Source of the DNA: Gymnothorax reevesii
Taxonomy: Eukaryota > Chordata > Actinopteri > Anguilliformes > Muraenidae
Direction: 5' to 3'
Assembly: GCA_029721435.1 (NCBI GenBank)
Contig: CM056574.1
Coordinates: forward strand, 32,506,001-32,570,000
Length of the DNA stretch: 64,000 nt
Shown: positions 37,181 through 48,564 of the stretch, in pieces
How positions within the stretch are numbered: the first letter of the stretch is position 1
Layout of the letters: the number at the start of each line of letters is the position of its first letter
Notes under the pieces: generated by a model
What the model was told of the DNA's origin: nothing
The model's input: only the letters and a program-made list of their open reading frames with translations
The model's database searches: none
Made by a program: the position numbers and the translations under genes

Positions 37181-38622
37181 TGAGGCAAAGTGGCTCAATC
37201 AAGGCATTTTCCTACATTTCACACCTAAAATAACACCAGAAGGGACTGTATGGAGCTCCTCAGCAGGAACAAGCCATCTAACAAACTAAACTTTGCTGAC
37301 ATTGTACCGGGAACAGGGACTCATCCGGGCTCACACTTTCTAGAATTCTCAAGCTCTCTAAAGCTCTCCCACACGTCTTGAAAAATAACCTCAATACAAG
37401 AAGTAAAATTCAACCTGAACCTCATAGCGTGATGCAGCTCGAACAGACCAACTGCAATTCTGCCGTCATTGGTTAGCTCTCCAAAAAAAGAGTAACTTCA
37501 TAAAATACCAAACTGGAAATGGAGCATGATTATTATTAACAGTAGTAGTAGTAATTAGTTATCTAATAGTTCAGCAGAAGTGGAAACATTTTGGCTGTTT
37601 CCCAACTCCTCTGGTCCTCCATAGCTTTCAGCATGCAGGGTGGCAGCTAATATCGTGACTCGTCAGTTTTATAAAAATGGCTCCCTCTCTGTGAGTGATA
37701 GTCCTCTTATCCCATTGCTTGCCCTTGCCCCCCCGTGCCTCTCGTGAGCGTGTACCTGCATAGATGTGCAAAATGGCAGTCCCATTTCTCTGATGTTGTT
37801 CTCTAGGGGCGCTCACGAGTGCCCTCGATGCACCCCTGATACGCCCCTCGTGCAAGTGTACATCAGACCAATCTCTGCCAAAGACAATTATCCATAAATC
37901 CACTGTTACTGTAAAGTTTTACGCTATTTCAACGATTTAGGGAGCTTGTCAATATGCTGAACGCATTCAAATTTGAACAGGTCTGAAAAAATGTACAAAG
38001 TGTTAAAAAATGAACAAGCATGCATTCATTTTTGACCGGACAGAATCCAAAAACAGCTACCCTCTCTCGCGTTACAAAATTAATCTGCTCTCCACATCGC
38101 AAAATTTACACCAACATGTGTAAATATTTCCTTCTTACGAGAAAAAAAAATTCCCGTCTCCCATCCTACAGAATTTAGAAGTATATTGTAAGGTACATGC
38201 CTATTAAATGACAGTTTTCACGTCGACTAAAAAATCCTACCAAATCTCCAGTTTCGAGATTACATCATTACTGATCGTCAATCTTCCATGATACGCTTAC
38301 ACTTCTCATCGAGTTCGATAAGATGCTTTCACACATTCCACATTCAAGACCGGAGATAAATTGTGATTCAGTGGTACCAGGGTACGTTCAGTCAGGCGAA
38401 GCATTCAAATATTGCCATGTGAATACTTTACTGGAATGAACATCACTTCCGTGTGGTGTCAGTATGCCATTTCTTCCTTCTTACATAAAAAATCATTTTA
38501 TAATTCCAAATCATGATGTGACCTCTAGGCAATTTGAATGCAAAAGATTGTAAATAAATTAAATATATTAAAATTATAGTTTACACATATTACATCCCTT
38601 TCTTTTTAAACCTGTGAACACG

Positions 38623-38641
38623 AAAAAAAAAAAAAAAAAAA
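38623..38641. repeat. poly-A run
   Basis: Nineteen A residues inside the terminal-inverted-repeat element. Confidence 0.9.
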
Positions 38642-38912
38642 GCCACAGCTGCACACTTTACAGCCCACAACGTACACAATGAGTTCAGCAATGATATTCA
38701 GATTTTGTTCCATTAATCGTCGCAAATTTTGTGGGCTACCATTTGTCATATTATATATTGTTCTAATTTATTGTACAGTATTTTTTTCAGCTTGAAGTCA
38801 CAACACATGAAACCGCTGCTCGGTGGCAGCTGCCGACGACAAGTCCAGATCAAGACAAGCAGATGACTAAATGCCCCACAACCTGTGGCAAACTACCGCT
38901 CCTGTAACAAAC

Positions 38913-38930
38913 TACCCCATATATGGGGTA
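38913..38930. promoter_or_regulatory. 18-bp palindrome with CArG box
   Basis: TACCCCATATATGGGGTA is a perfect palindrome. Its core CCATATATGG (38917-38926) fits the SRF CArG consensus exactly. It lies inside the 2-kb element, so it may be transposon-borne and without host function. Confidence 0.35.
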
Positions 38931-39463
38931 ATTTTTTACAGGTGACTGGGATCTATTTTTTCCTCACCAGCATCACGCATACGCAGAAAATAGGGGTTGC
39001 TGCAGATCAGGCATGTAGTCCAATAAACTTTCGATCTGTACAGTGCATATTGGTAACAAAAACCTGATGATGTCAATTCTACAGCCGTTAAAAGAAACAG
39101 TGTAACAACTAGACCCGGTCTCCCCTATAGCTGATTATTTTCAGTCATAATGGCAAATTTATTGTTCTCGACACCCTTACAATCTTGCTATAAATCTTTA
39201 TCGTTGGATGATTTTTTTTATTACATTATGTAACTATAGCTGACAGAAAAAATCAGATAGTCAAACAGAAAAACACAACTGCGAGACCACGAAGACAACC
39301 GCAGGCAAAGGGTAACATACATGCAAGTTTTGTGTTTTCCAAATTGTGGTTCCACGTCGCCAGTCAAATGTAGGCCTACATTTCAGAAAAAGAAATGAGT
39401 GAAGACAATATTGTATATAACTGATACATAAAACAGAGAGAAGACTCCAGCTGTAACACAGAT

Positions 39464-39537
39464 AATTGAAGCACCAATTACTAAAACCTCATAAGTTACA
39501 CTTGACTTGTAGGGTTTTAGTAATCAGTGCTTCAATT
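39464..39537. other. imperfect hairpin, 25-bp stem
   Basis: Arms 39464-39488 and 39513-39537 pair with two mismatches around a 24-nt loop. The size is pre-miRNA-like, but it sits in a transposable element. Confidence 0.45.
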
Positions 39538-40050
39538 TCTATCTATAAAATCTATCAATAATAAATGATGGAAAACGGGGAGATGGTGTTTACTACATAA
39601 ACTGTCACAAACATCGAAAAAAATCTGCAATAAAAACAGAACAGCTGACCACAAACAGAAATTCTTGGATTGCGAACATTTTATAATGAACGGAGTTTTA
39701 TACGAATGGCGTTTAGTTTTAGATGAACCCATCAGGCCTTGGGCAGGCATCGGGAAATGAAGGCATTAGAAATTGAACAGAGGGGAGTTCATTATCGAAC
39801 GCAGTAACCAGGTTTACAGCCTTGAACCCATCTAAAAATGAACAGGCGTTCGTTCAAAAAGGAGCGTGTTCACTGTTCAGAAAATTGACAAGCTCCCTAA
39901 GTATGAGTGATGTAAGAATGAGTTATGCTTTCAATGCAAGAGTCACAGGAGTGGTGCATATAAGTCTCATTTTGTTCTTAAACTGTGATCTACCCTTGTA
40001 GAACAGCCAGAGGTGCGCACTTTCAGTCCACACAACTGCACATTTTGAGC

Positions 40051-40240
40051 ACTGTAAAAAATAGAACTTAAAAAAGTCAACCAACCAGCTGCAAAGCAAT
40101 TTTTAGTTTGCTCAACTTGAGCATCTGAACTGGCACAAATTAAATTAGAAAGAACTGAGAACTTGAAGTTGAGCAAACTCAAAAGTGCTTAACAGCCAGT
40201 CACATCACTTTATATTAAGTTGAGTCAACTTATGATTGTC
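40051..40240. mobile_element. MITE family 'AACCAGCTGC', copy 2
   Basis: ACTGTAAAAAATAGAACTT, then CAACCAACCAGCTGCAAAGC, CTCAACTTGAGC and AAGTTGAGTCAACTT. Same word order as copy 1 but more diverged; the right end is not sharp. Confidence 0.55.
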
Positions 40241-40569
40241 TACATTGAGGAGGACCACAGGGTTAAGGGTGGGTATTGCCACAGAGCCATTTTAAGGGGG
40301 CTGCAGGCAGTGTGCAGGGAGCAGTTTATTCTGTGTTTTTGTTTACCTAGGAAAGCTCAGAGATGCACGGGGAGTCAGTTTTACTTTGCATTACATTGCA
40401 GGCATTTAGCAGGTGTTCTTATCCAATGTGACGTACCATTCAAAGTGCATTAGAGGGAATTAAAGTGCTCAGAATGTTGCACACATGACGGATGCCTCAT
40501 AGGCTGAATCATGGATGGCTCCTTGTTTTGAGCTCCTGCATGCTGTCTCCTTCTTTCTCGACTTCTCTT

Positions 40570-40625
40570 TAGCCTTCACCATCTTCTCCCCCCCCCCCCT
40601 CTTTCTCTATCTCCTTCTCTTCCTC
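40570..40625. repeat. pyrimidine tract with C run
   Basis: CTTCTCCCCCC-type run followed by CTCTTTCTC words. Confidence 0.7.
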
Positions 40626-40629
40626 TTTT

Positions 40630-40905
40630 GGGGTGAGGGGTGTGATATATTTAGAAATGGAGCAGCGAGCTGCCCCAGCTGTTGAGCTCAGCCGACCGGG
40701 GGACTATAAACACCTGGAAAATACTGTCGCCTCATTAGAGAGCTCCGCTCTGAAAAACTGCGCCACGTTCAAACACTTCCTCCTGCCCAGACCGCTTTTC
40801 CGCCCGCCTGCCATTTATCAAACGGCCCGCTGGCACGCGTTTGAACTTGGAGTGTGGAGATTGCACACTGCCTGCCATGCACATTTGCTTGCACTGCTGT
40901 GAAAT
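40630..40905. promoter_or_regulatory. candidate conserved non-coding island
   Basis: GC-richer than its surroundings and repeat-free. Contains CAGCTGTTGAGCTCAGC, an ACTATAAACACCTGG block (TATAAA next to an E-box) and GAGAGCTCCGCTCTG. It lies about 8 kb upstream of exon 3 and directly before the minisatellite. An 89-codon frame runs through it but shows no protein pattern. Confidence 0.3.
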
Positions 40906-41100
40906 GAAGCACTATTCTGAATGGGAGTGATAGGAGAGTAAGATTCTGTGGGTGTCATTTGGAGTGGAGTCACAGTGAGACACCAGAATCAAACTGCAAA
41001 CAAATGACTCTGCAAAGAATGGTGGATACAACTCTGTGAATCACCAATAATGTAATGCAGCTTTTCCTATTTGAGGAGTTACTGAAGCCTCGTAATGGCA

Positions 41101-42891
41101 GCTCTGCACTGCTGCTCTAACCAATACTCCGCACTGCTGCTCTAGCCACTGCTCTAAACTGCAGCTCTAACCACTGCTCGGCACTGCTGCTCTAACCACT
41201 GCTCCACACTGCAGCTCTAACCACTGCTCGGCACTGCTGCTCTAACCACTGCTCGGCACTGCTGCTCTAACCACTGCTCCACACTGCTACTCTAACTACT
41301 GCTCCACACTGCAGCTCTAACCACTGCTCGACACTGCAGCTCTAACCACTGCTCCACACTGCTGCTCTCACCACTGCTCCACACTGCTGCTCTAACCACT
41401 GCTCCACACTGCTGCTCCAACCAATACTCCACACTGCTGCTCTAACCACTGCTCCACACTGCTGCTCTAACCACTGCTCCACACTGCTGCTCCAACCAAT
41501 ACTCCGCACTGCTGCTCTAACCACTGCTCGACACTGCAGCTTTAACCACTGCTCCACACTGCTGCTCTCACCACTGCTCCACACTGCTGCTCCAACCAAT
41601 ACTCCGCACTGCTGCTCTAACCACTGCTCGACACTGCAGCTTTAACCACTGCTCCACACTGCTGCTCTCACCACTGCTCCACACTGCTGCTCTAACCACT
41701 GCTCCACACTGCTGCTCTAACCACTGATCCACACTACTGCTCTCACCACTGCTCCACACTGCTGCTCTCACCACTGCTCCACACTGCTGCTCTAACCACT
41801 GCTCCACACTGCTGCTCTAACCACTGCTCCACACTGCTGCTCTCACCACTGCTCCACACTGCTGCTCTAACCACTGCTCCACACTGCTGCTCTAACCACT
41901 GCTCCACACTGCTTCTCTCACCACTGCTCCACACTGCTGCTCTAACCACTGCTCCATACTGCTGCTCCAACCAATACTCCGCACTGCTGCTCTAACCACT
42001 GCTCGACACTGCAGCTTTAACCACTGCTCCACACTGCTGCTCTCACCACTGCTCCACACTGCTGCTCTAACCACTGCTCCACACTGCTGATCTGACTACT
42101 GCTCCACACTGCTGCTCTAACCACTGCTCTACACTGCTGCTCTAACCACTGCTCCACACTGCTGCTCTCACCACTGCTCCACACTGCTGCTCTAACCACT
42201 GCTCCATACTGCTGCTCCAACCAATACTCCGCACTGCAGCTTTAACCACTGCTCCACACTGCTGCTCTGACCACTGCTCCACACTGCTGCTCTAACCACT
42301 GCTCCGCACTGCTGCTCTAACCACTGCTCGACACTGCAGCTTTAATCACTGCTCCACACTGCTGCTCTCACCACTGCTCGACACTGCAGCTTTAACCACT
42401 GCTCCACACTGCTGCTCTAACCACTGCTCCACACTGCTGATCAGACCACTGCTCTACGCTGCTGCTCTAACCACTGCTCCACGCTGCTGCTCAAACCACT
42501 GCTCCACACTGCTGCTCTGTCCACTGCTCCACACTGCTGCTCTAACCACTGCTCCACACTGCTGATCTGACCACTGCTCTACGCTGCTGCTCTAACCACT
42601 GCTCCACACTGCTGCTCTAACCACTGCTCCACACTGCTGCTCTAACCACTGCTCCACACTGCTGCTCTAACCACTGCTCCACACTGCTGCTCTAACCACT
42701 GCTCCACACTGCTGATCTGACCACTGCTCTACGCTGCTGCTCTAACCACTGCTCCACACTGCTGCTCTAACCACTGCTCCACACTGCTGATCTGACCACT
42801 GCTCTACGCTGCTGCTCTAACCACTGCTCCACGCTGCTGCTCAAACCACTGCTCCACACTGCTGCTCTGTCCACTGCTCCACGCTGCTGTT
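41101..42891. repeat. 25-bp minisatellite, about 72 copies
   Basis: Tandem unit of 25 bp with core CACTGCTCCACACTGCTG and a variable CTCTAAC part. Variants (CTCCAACCAATACTCC, GATCTGACCACTGC, CAGCTTTAACC) recur in blocks. One multi-unit block at about 42437 returns 350 bp later (14 units), and another at 41487 returns after 100 and 475 bp. The array therefore has higher-order structure from unequal exchange. In gnao1 sense the unit has AGCAGCAGTG and GGAGCAGTGG. Open frames across it are artefacts of the 25-bp period. Confidence 0.97.
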
Positions 42892-43235
42892 CCTCATTCT
42901 TTACCCTGATGGATCTCTGGATGAGGAGAGAATTACAGAGAATCCTCTTGTGTCCCCCACCCTCCACACCTGCAACATCACTCCAACTCTGAGACAACAT
43001 CAGCCGACCCGCACTTTTACTTCACTGACAGTAATCCGAGCTTCTTATCCTCTCTAAAGGTAACTGTTCAATTATTCATATGATAAAAATAACACTTTCC
43101 ATTGAATTTAAACCTGAAAGTCAAAACACAAATAAGGACGGGCTGCGGGTGATCGGATTTCAGTGGAGTCGGCGTGGAGGGTCATTAGGGACGCATCTCT
43201 CTCAGTACCCAAACACAGGGCGTAATGATGCGCAA
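42892..43235. other. unique-looking spacer
   Basis: No feature recognised between the minisatellite and the next small element. Confidence 0.5.
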
Positions 43236-43371
43236 CGTTGGGGTCAATTCCGTTTTATCAATTCCAATTCCACCTCAATTCCACTTAATACATTTCAATT
43301 CCAATTCCAATTCCACCCCTGATTGATCAATTCAATTTCCGATTCCAGTTCCCGAATTGACCCCGACCCTG
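43236..43371. mobile_element. short TIR repeat rich in AATTCC
   Basis: CGTTGGGGTCAATTC on the left and GAATTGACCCCGACCCTG on the right are inverted. The interior is built from TTCCAATTCC words. A very common teleost repeat type. Confidence 0.6.
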
Positions 43372-43954
43372 TTGATGTGCAATCAATCAAATCAATCAAT
43401 CCATTCCAAGGAAAACTTTTTTGACTGGGTCTGAAAACAGCTGAAGACCAAGGGACAGATGAGCCGTATCAGGAATCCTGAAATCTGAATCTCAAAGCTA
43501 AATCCAGCTCTGGTTTCCTTTCCTAAATAAACTTAACTTAACGATGGGTAATGCTGACTGGCCAGAGAAGACACACACCTGACCCCAGGTAAAGGGAGGG
43601 TGGAAAACCAGCAGTTCTCAGATCTCTGAGACTGTGATTTGGGGAACAGGGACCTATATAATCTCAGTAATGCCACACCACTCAAACAGGCCCTCTAGCG
43701 TCTTTGTGCAACATGCTATTACCATTTTTCTCAACGATTTTGACAACTTTAAGATCTCAGAGTACACAGTGGCAACTGCCTGCCTGACGCTAGCCCCATA
43801 AAACCTATGAACCCATATATGGTACCATAAAATGCAGCTGCTGTATTGAAACCTTTGTAACGTAAAGACAATTTTAAAATTCCAGTGGGCAATCCCCAGG
43901 TTTCAAATGATTCCCAATATGTACAGCTGCATTACAAGGAAATGTCAATGAGGT

Positions 43955-44125
43955 GATGTAAAAGATCTACATATTTTACATTTGATGGAATGCTGCAGCC
44001 ATAAAAACATAGTGTCATGGGTTTGAATCGTTCTCTCAATATAGGTGTGATGTAGCTTCAGTGATGCACTGCAACCAGCAGACACATAGTAAGTATTTGA
44101 CATTGTCCAGCAATATGGAAAGAAA
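43955..44125 (-). repeat. dispersed repeat pair, copy 2
   Basis: Minus-strand copy of the repeat at 27765-27925, sharing CACTGAAGCTACATCACAC and GTCTGCTGGTTGCAG. Similarity seems to extend on both sides in this copy (about 43900-44160). Confidence 0.65.
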
Positions 44126-44277
44126 TTCTTTTTTCCCACTGTGAATCTACCTAAGCGAAAACTTCAGACAAAATTTACAGTTCAAGTGGTTAGAGGAGGC
44201 AAAAACAAATCTTTAAAATAATGATTTGTCATTTTCCTTAATTAACATGCTTTCTGATGATAAGAATAATCCATTAA

Positions 44278-44607
44278 CCCTAGAACACTATTGCTAAAAT
44301 TGGTAACACCATCACTAACGCCGGGTGATTTTTCCCGATATAGTAAAATACCCAATAAAAAGTACTTGTCATCAAAATATGACAATACATGACAAATTAG
44401 AGTAGTGTTTTTTTATTTTCAACTGTGCCATGTCTAACAAAATGAAAAAAGTACCCTGAGGTAAACAAAACACTCATGCCTTCAAAGATGTCAAAGACAA
44501 TGCTGAAGCTACCCAGGGACCCATAACACTCGGACAAACGCAACATAATGAAAATCACGTAAACACGTTTGCTCGGGTGAAAATCACCCGGCGATAGTGT
44601 TCTAGGG
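44278..44607. mobile_element. piggyBac-type MITE with TTAA target duplication
   Basis: Begins CCCTAGAACACTA and ends TAGTGTTCTAGGG, perfectly inverted over 13 bp. TTAA lies immediately outside on both sides (44274-44277 and 44608-44611). Subterminal inverted words CGCCGGGTGATTTTTCCCG and CGGGTGAAAATCACCCGGCG follow. It is 330 bp with no coding capacity. TTAA duplication and CCC-type ends are diagnostic for piggyBac. Confidence 0.88.
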
Positions 44608-45378
44608 TTAAAAGCACATTTTCTTCTTAATACTATGTAACGACATTTAAATTGTAAATTCTACTCATTAAAATGTTTTATTTCCAAAGACTGTTTAGCA
44701 AAAACAAATAAACAACAATTGATCATTTTGAAAAACATCGTTTGAAATGCAATTTTCCAACCAATTGAAGCGTTTAACAGGTCATGAGCAATCAAATAGT
44801 TTAGAGGGATGTTTTGATCTTTTTCTACTATCAACTCAGCAGCCGCCACTGGGGATACATCCCAATTTGAGCGACTCGTCAATTTAAGGTTTTACGGTCG
44901 AACACGTGAAATGGAGATTGCGTATGCTAGTGAGATATTTCCTTTTGGGTTGATAAACTAGCAGTGACCAGCAGGTAAGAACAAGTTATTTTCGGAATTT
45001 AACGTCACAAATACCTCAGGAGTTCAAATGCTGTTGTTTTTAATCTGTGTTTTGGTCACGCAGGAACCTCACAACTTGGCCGACTGTCTAGAATCCTGAT
45101 TTCCTCAACTTAATCATCAAACATAATAGTATGTCAATACAGAGCTTTCCGGGGGGAAATTCGAGTATACCGTAAATCTGACCCCACTTAGATGCAGGAT
45201 TAGGTCATTTTATCAATATGCCAGTAGGCTACCCTACACGTGTACACTTGTCGATTAATGTGCAAGCGTGTGCTCTGGGTCAACACCTCCATACATAAGC
45301 CTGTACATGTGCGTAGATATAATTGAAATATAGATTCAGCTGCATAATACACATTAAAACAGGAACTTAAGAACACAA

Positions 45379-45509
45379 CTATTCAATATTTTAGTCCAAA
45401 AAGGTTCATGCTGTCTGTAGTAACTAATTAGCTTTGACTTTCTTATTTTCAAGGCAGGATAAAACCTTTTCTGTCTGAAAATAAGAACGTCAAAGCTATT
45501 CAATATTTT
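45379..45509. other. hairpin flanked by 14-bp direct repeats
   Basis: CTATTCAATATTTT occurs at 45379-45392 and 45496-45509. Between them, arms 45430-45451 and 45476-45497 pair with one mismatch over 22 bp around a 24-nt loop. Direct repeats around a hairpin suggest an insertion footprint. The hairpin is also pre-miRNA-sized. Confidence 0.5.
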
Positions 45510-45819
45510 GAACTGAATTTAAAAATGTAATTTCTCCGCTGTGCCACACAATGTCCTTTGACAACTGCCATGTAACTTTACTAAGTGAAGAGCGGTCAGT
45601 CGTGTTCTTTGAGGACACGGCTGGTCTTCAGGTGTCAGCCAATCACATCGCATCAACGGTATTTTTCCAGCGTTAAGCTCCTCCCGATAGCTGTCAATTT
45701 CATCATTATTTCCTCTTGTACACTATGCGGCTGAAGGCCAGAAGGAATACAGATCCTGCCTCATTATAATCTCACCCTCCAGCAAACTTGATGCAATGCA
45801 GCTCATTAGGGAGATATGC

Positions 45820-46005
45820 AGGGAGAGAGTGAGAGGGACTGAGAAAGAGAGAGAGAAAAGAGAGGTAGAGAAGAGCTAGACTGAGTAAAACCATTAAAGA
45901 AAAGGAGTAAATGAGAGAGCGAGAGATGGGCTATTCAAGCCGGGCCCCGGAAGGTACATTTTCTCAAAGTGAGAGTGACAGAGAAAGCGAGAGAGAGAGA
46001 AGCTG
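45820..46005. repeat. purine-rich tract
   Basis: Interrupted GAGA/GAAAG runs on the plus strand. Confidence 0.7.
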
Positions 46006-48229
46006 GTAAATTTGCTGAAGGATAAAGAGATACTCAGCAACGTCGAACCGCATAGCAGGAGTCGCCGCGCTCTCCTGCCTCCTCCCTCCTGCCTCCTATC
46101 TCGGCCGGTTTGCCGGTGGCTTGATGGCGCTCCCAGCCGCGCTTGTCAAACGCAGCCGTAATGCAACCGAGGAATTCACCGCGTTGTCCAGCCGTGTACC
46201 GTTTGCAGGCTGTCTGATGCACTTCGATGCGGGCATGAAGTATGTCAGGCGACGGCAGGTGTGGAGACGGGAAAGGGGATGGGAGTAATTTAAGGAGACA
46301 GCCCTGCACATGCCAAAAAAATAAACTGCACTCTGTCAGAAGAAAATTTGGCTCGTTAAAAATGACTATCTACGTCTCTCCTCAATTTGGTCAAATTCCC
46401 CAACGTTTGGGTATCATTTGCTCATGGCTACAACCTGCCATAGATTCCGAGCAGCACAGACGAGATGTCAGCTGCCACCTTTTATCATGCCACAGTTATG
46501 AAGCCGAGGGTCAGAGGACAGTACTGGGACAATGTGATTTTAAGTGCAGCTCAACAGTGCTAGCAGGCAAAACTTGGCGTGGATCGCTAGCGAGTGACAA
46601 GGCTGATGCTGTGGTCCTGAGCTAAACGAATCCCTCCCTTCTCGGGTAATGCTACGGCTAATGGTCCGTTATCCTGCAGGCCACAGTGACTCAAAACCAG
46701 ACTGTGCTGCCCATCCATGAATAAGACCCATGAATAAGACCCTCAGCAGTGTGAGCCCTTCTAACAGTCAAAAATGTAACATTTCAAAGTGCAATAAAAT
46801 AGCTAACGCAGGAATATGACAAGTTGATACAGTAGTTGAGTGCTCGTCAGAGCAGTGAGTTGTCTGAGCAAGCATTAGCCCAAAGTCTCTGTAGGGAAAT
46901 AGTCAGAATAACAAGGATGAGTCTGCATATTGCTCGTTCCCCAGAGCAATTAAGTTATTAGCACAAAACAATAACGATGACTGAAGCAATTGCGGGTTCT
47001 TCAACAAGCCGATGAAGAGCCACAACGGATAAAAACATCATTGCATTCCGTGCAAATCACTTAAGTTCAATAAGAAGCAAACAGTGATAATATTTCGACC
47101 GAATTTGTTTTGTGTGACTCCATTATAGGTTAATACGATAAGAAAATAGACGGTACAAGTTCCCGTAAACGAGTCTAGACCAGGATGCTTCCAATTATAT
47201 CTTACAGGGCCGTTTAAGGAAAACGCTTTTTCTCCAAACACTATAATACCATACTCAACTAATCATCAAACGTGATCAGTGATGATCGACCTTACCCCCG
47301 GGGATTAATGTCCATTGTTTTTTTCATTTCATCATTAAAGTATAACTTCTGATCCTACTACGTGAAATGATCCAGAAATCAATGTAGGTCATTTGGCTCT
47401 TGAATGGGTTGTACTGTAGCAGGGCTGGAGTGGAAGCATATGGGATAGTCCACCTCCAGCATCAGATTTGGTTACCACAGTCCAAGAGTAAGGCCTTTGG
47501 TTGGACAAATTTCAAATTTTGGCCTGGACCCTCACCAGTCACAGTCGTATAAGATCTGAAGCACCACTGTTTAGAACCCAAAGCTCATTAAGCTACAGCT
47601 GTAGACCCCCAGGGCTGCAACACATCACTGGCAATGAGGTCTCTACGACAGCTGCATCTGTTACAGTTCCACTGTATGTATTTATCAGAGCCACAATGGA
47701 AGGCACTGCAATTGAGCACCCTTGTGTTCTAATGGAGACGAGTGAATCATGCCATTTGGTTTGTTTCCTACAATGTTAAGAGTCTGTGCTCATGCACCGC
47801 AACGGTGAATTGAACGAGATTGCTGGAAACAATATGAACTGCCCATACGTGTGATTCAAAGGCTCTTAGCCGAACATTATAATACTGATGGAACCGTCAT
47901 CAATAGTAATAAAAAGCAATGGATGTATTGAAAACAACTAAAATATTTTACCTTCTCAAAGAGTTAATTTTTTATGGGACACATTCCAAAGTTGGTGTTC
48001 CCAAATTGCTTTCTGACAGATAGCCTAAAACTTGTGTTGTGATTTGAGAAAACATCAAATGAATCACAGCAGAAGTGAGAATAGTTGACTCGGCTTATTT
48101 TTATTGCTGGGCTTTATTTGGTTGATTTTGTGATGTAGCCAAGGAGTACTGCATGACGGTGAAAACCATAGTTGTTTATATTTGCCTAAATGTCTTATCA
48201 GACCAGTTGTTTCCCATTTTTCAGCGTCA

Positions 48230-48560
48230 ATCCTTCAATCACGCATTATAATTGAAGACCACGGTACTAAAAGTATTTAAGTCCCAAAATGTCTATTTTG
48301 AGAAAAAAGGGTCTGAATTCACATTAGATCCATAGCATCTGCTAATCAAAGGCCCCATTACAGAAGCAAATGAAGATCCCAGTGCTATAAGTACTTGAGG
48401 CACAAAATTTCCATTTTGAGAAAATTGAGAGAGTAACTAAGATAACTATAAAATAAGTTTTTCCTTTCTTAACTCATGGTGTGTGAAAATGTGACATAAG
48501 TACATTCAGCCATAGGCTCTTCAGTTTTACTAGTTTGACTTAATTAGATTTTCATGCAAG
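48230..48560 (+). repeat. dispersed repeat, family 'CCATTTTGAGAAAAT', copies 2 and 3
   Basis: Two diverged copies in tandem, at about 48262 and 48374. Each has a GACCACGG/GATCCCAG start followed by CAAAATNTCNATTTTGAGAAAA, where N marks differences. The second continues with ACTATAAAA and GTGTGAAAATGTGAC as in copy 1 at 1052. Confidence 0.5.
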
Positions 48561-48564
48561 CAGT

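Larger units (their letters stand above)
37937..39900. mobile_element. about 2-kb terminal-inverted-repeat element, no coding capacity
   Basis: TTAGGGAGCTTGTCAAT at 37937-37953 is perfectly inverted at 39884-39900, and similarity continues inward through CTGAAC. Both subterminal zones are dense in TGAAC / GTTCA words (left 37960-38030, right 39770-39880), as in elements whose transposase binds short subterminal repeats. The interior is AT-rich with no transposase-like frame. No target duplication is convincing. It could be a non-autonomous hAT-like element or another DNA transposon class. Confidence 0.6.
44612..48225. other. intronic stretch, no gene
   Basis: Contains a purine-rich tract at 45820-46005 and a GC-richer patch at 46060-46300. 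The 127-codon plus frame at 46242-46625 has no domain-like pattern. A hairpin at 45430-45497 is listed separately. Confidence 0.45.

Noticed and set aside
41101..42891. CRISPR-like array
   Set aside because: The repeats are directly tandem without unique spacers, and the genome is vertebrate. The same applies to 49331-50199.
41342..43000. Series of open frames with a WSSGESSSVEQW-type repeat on the minus strand
   Set aside because: Same artefact from the 25-bp minisatellite; three 25-bp units make a 25-residue repeat.
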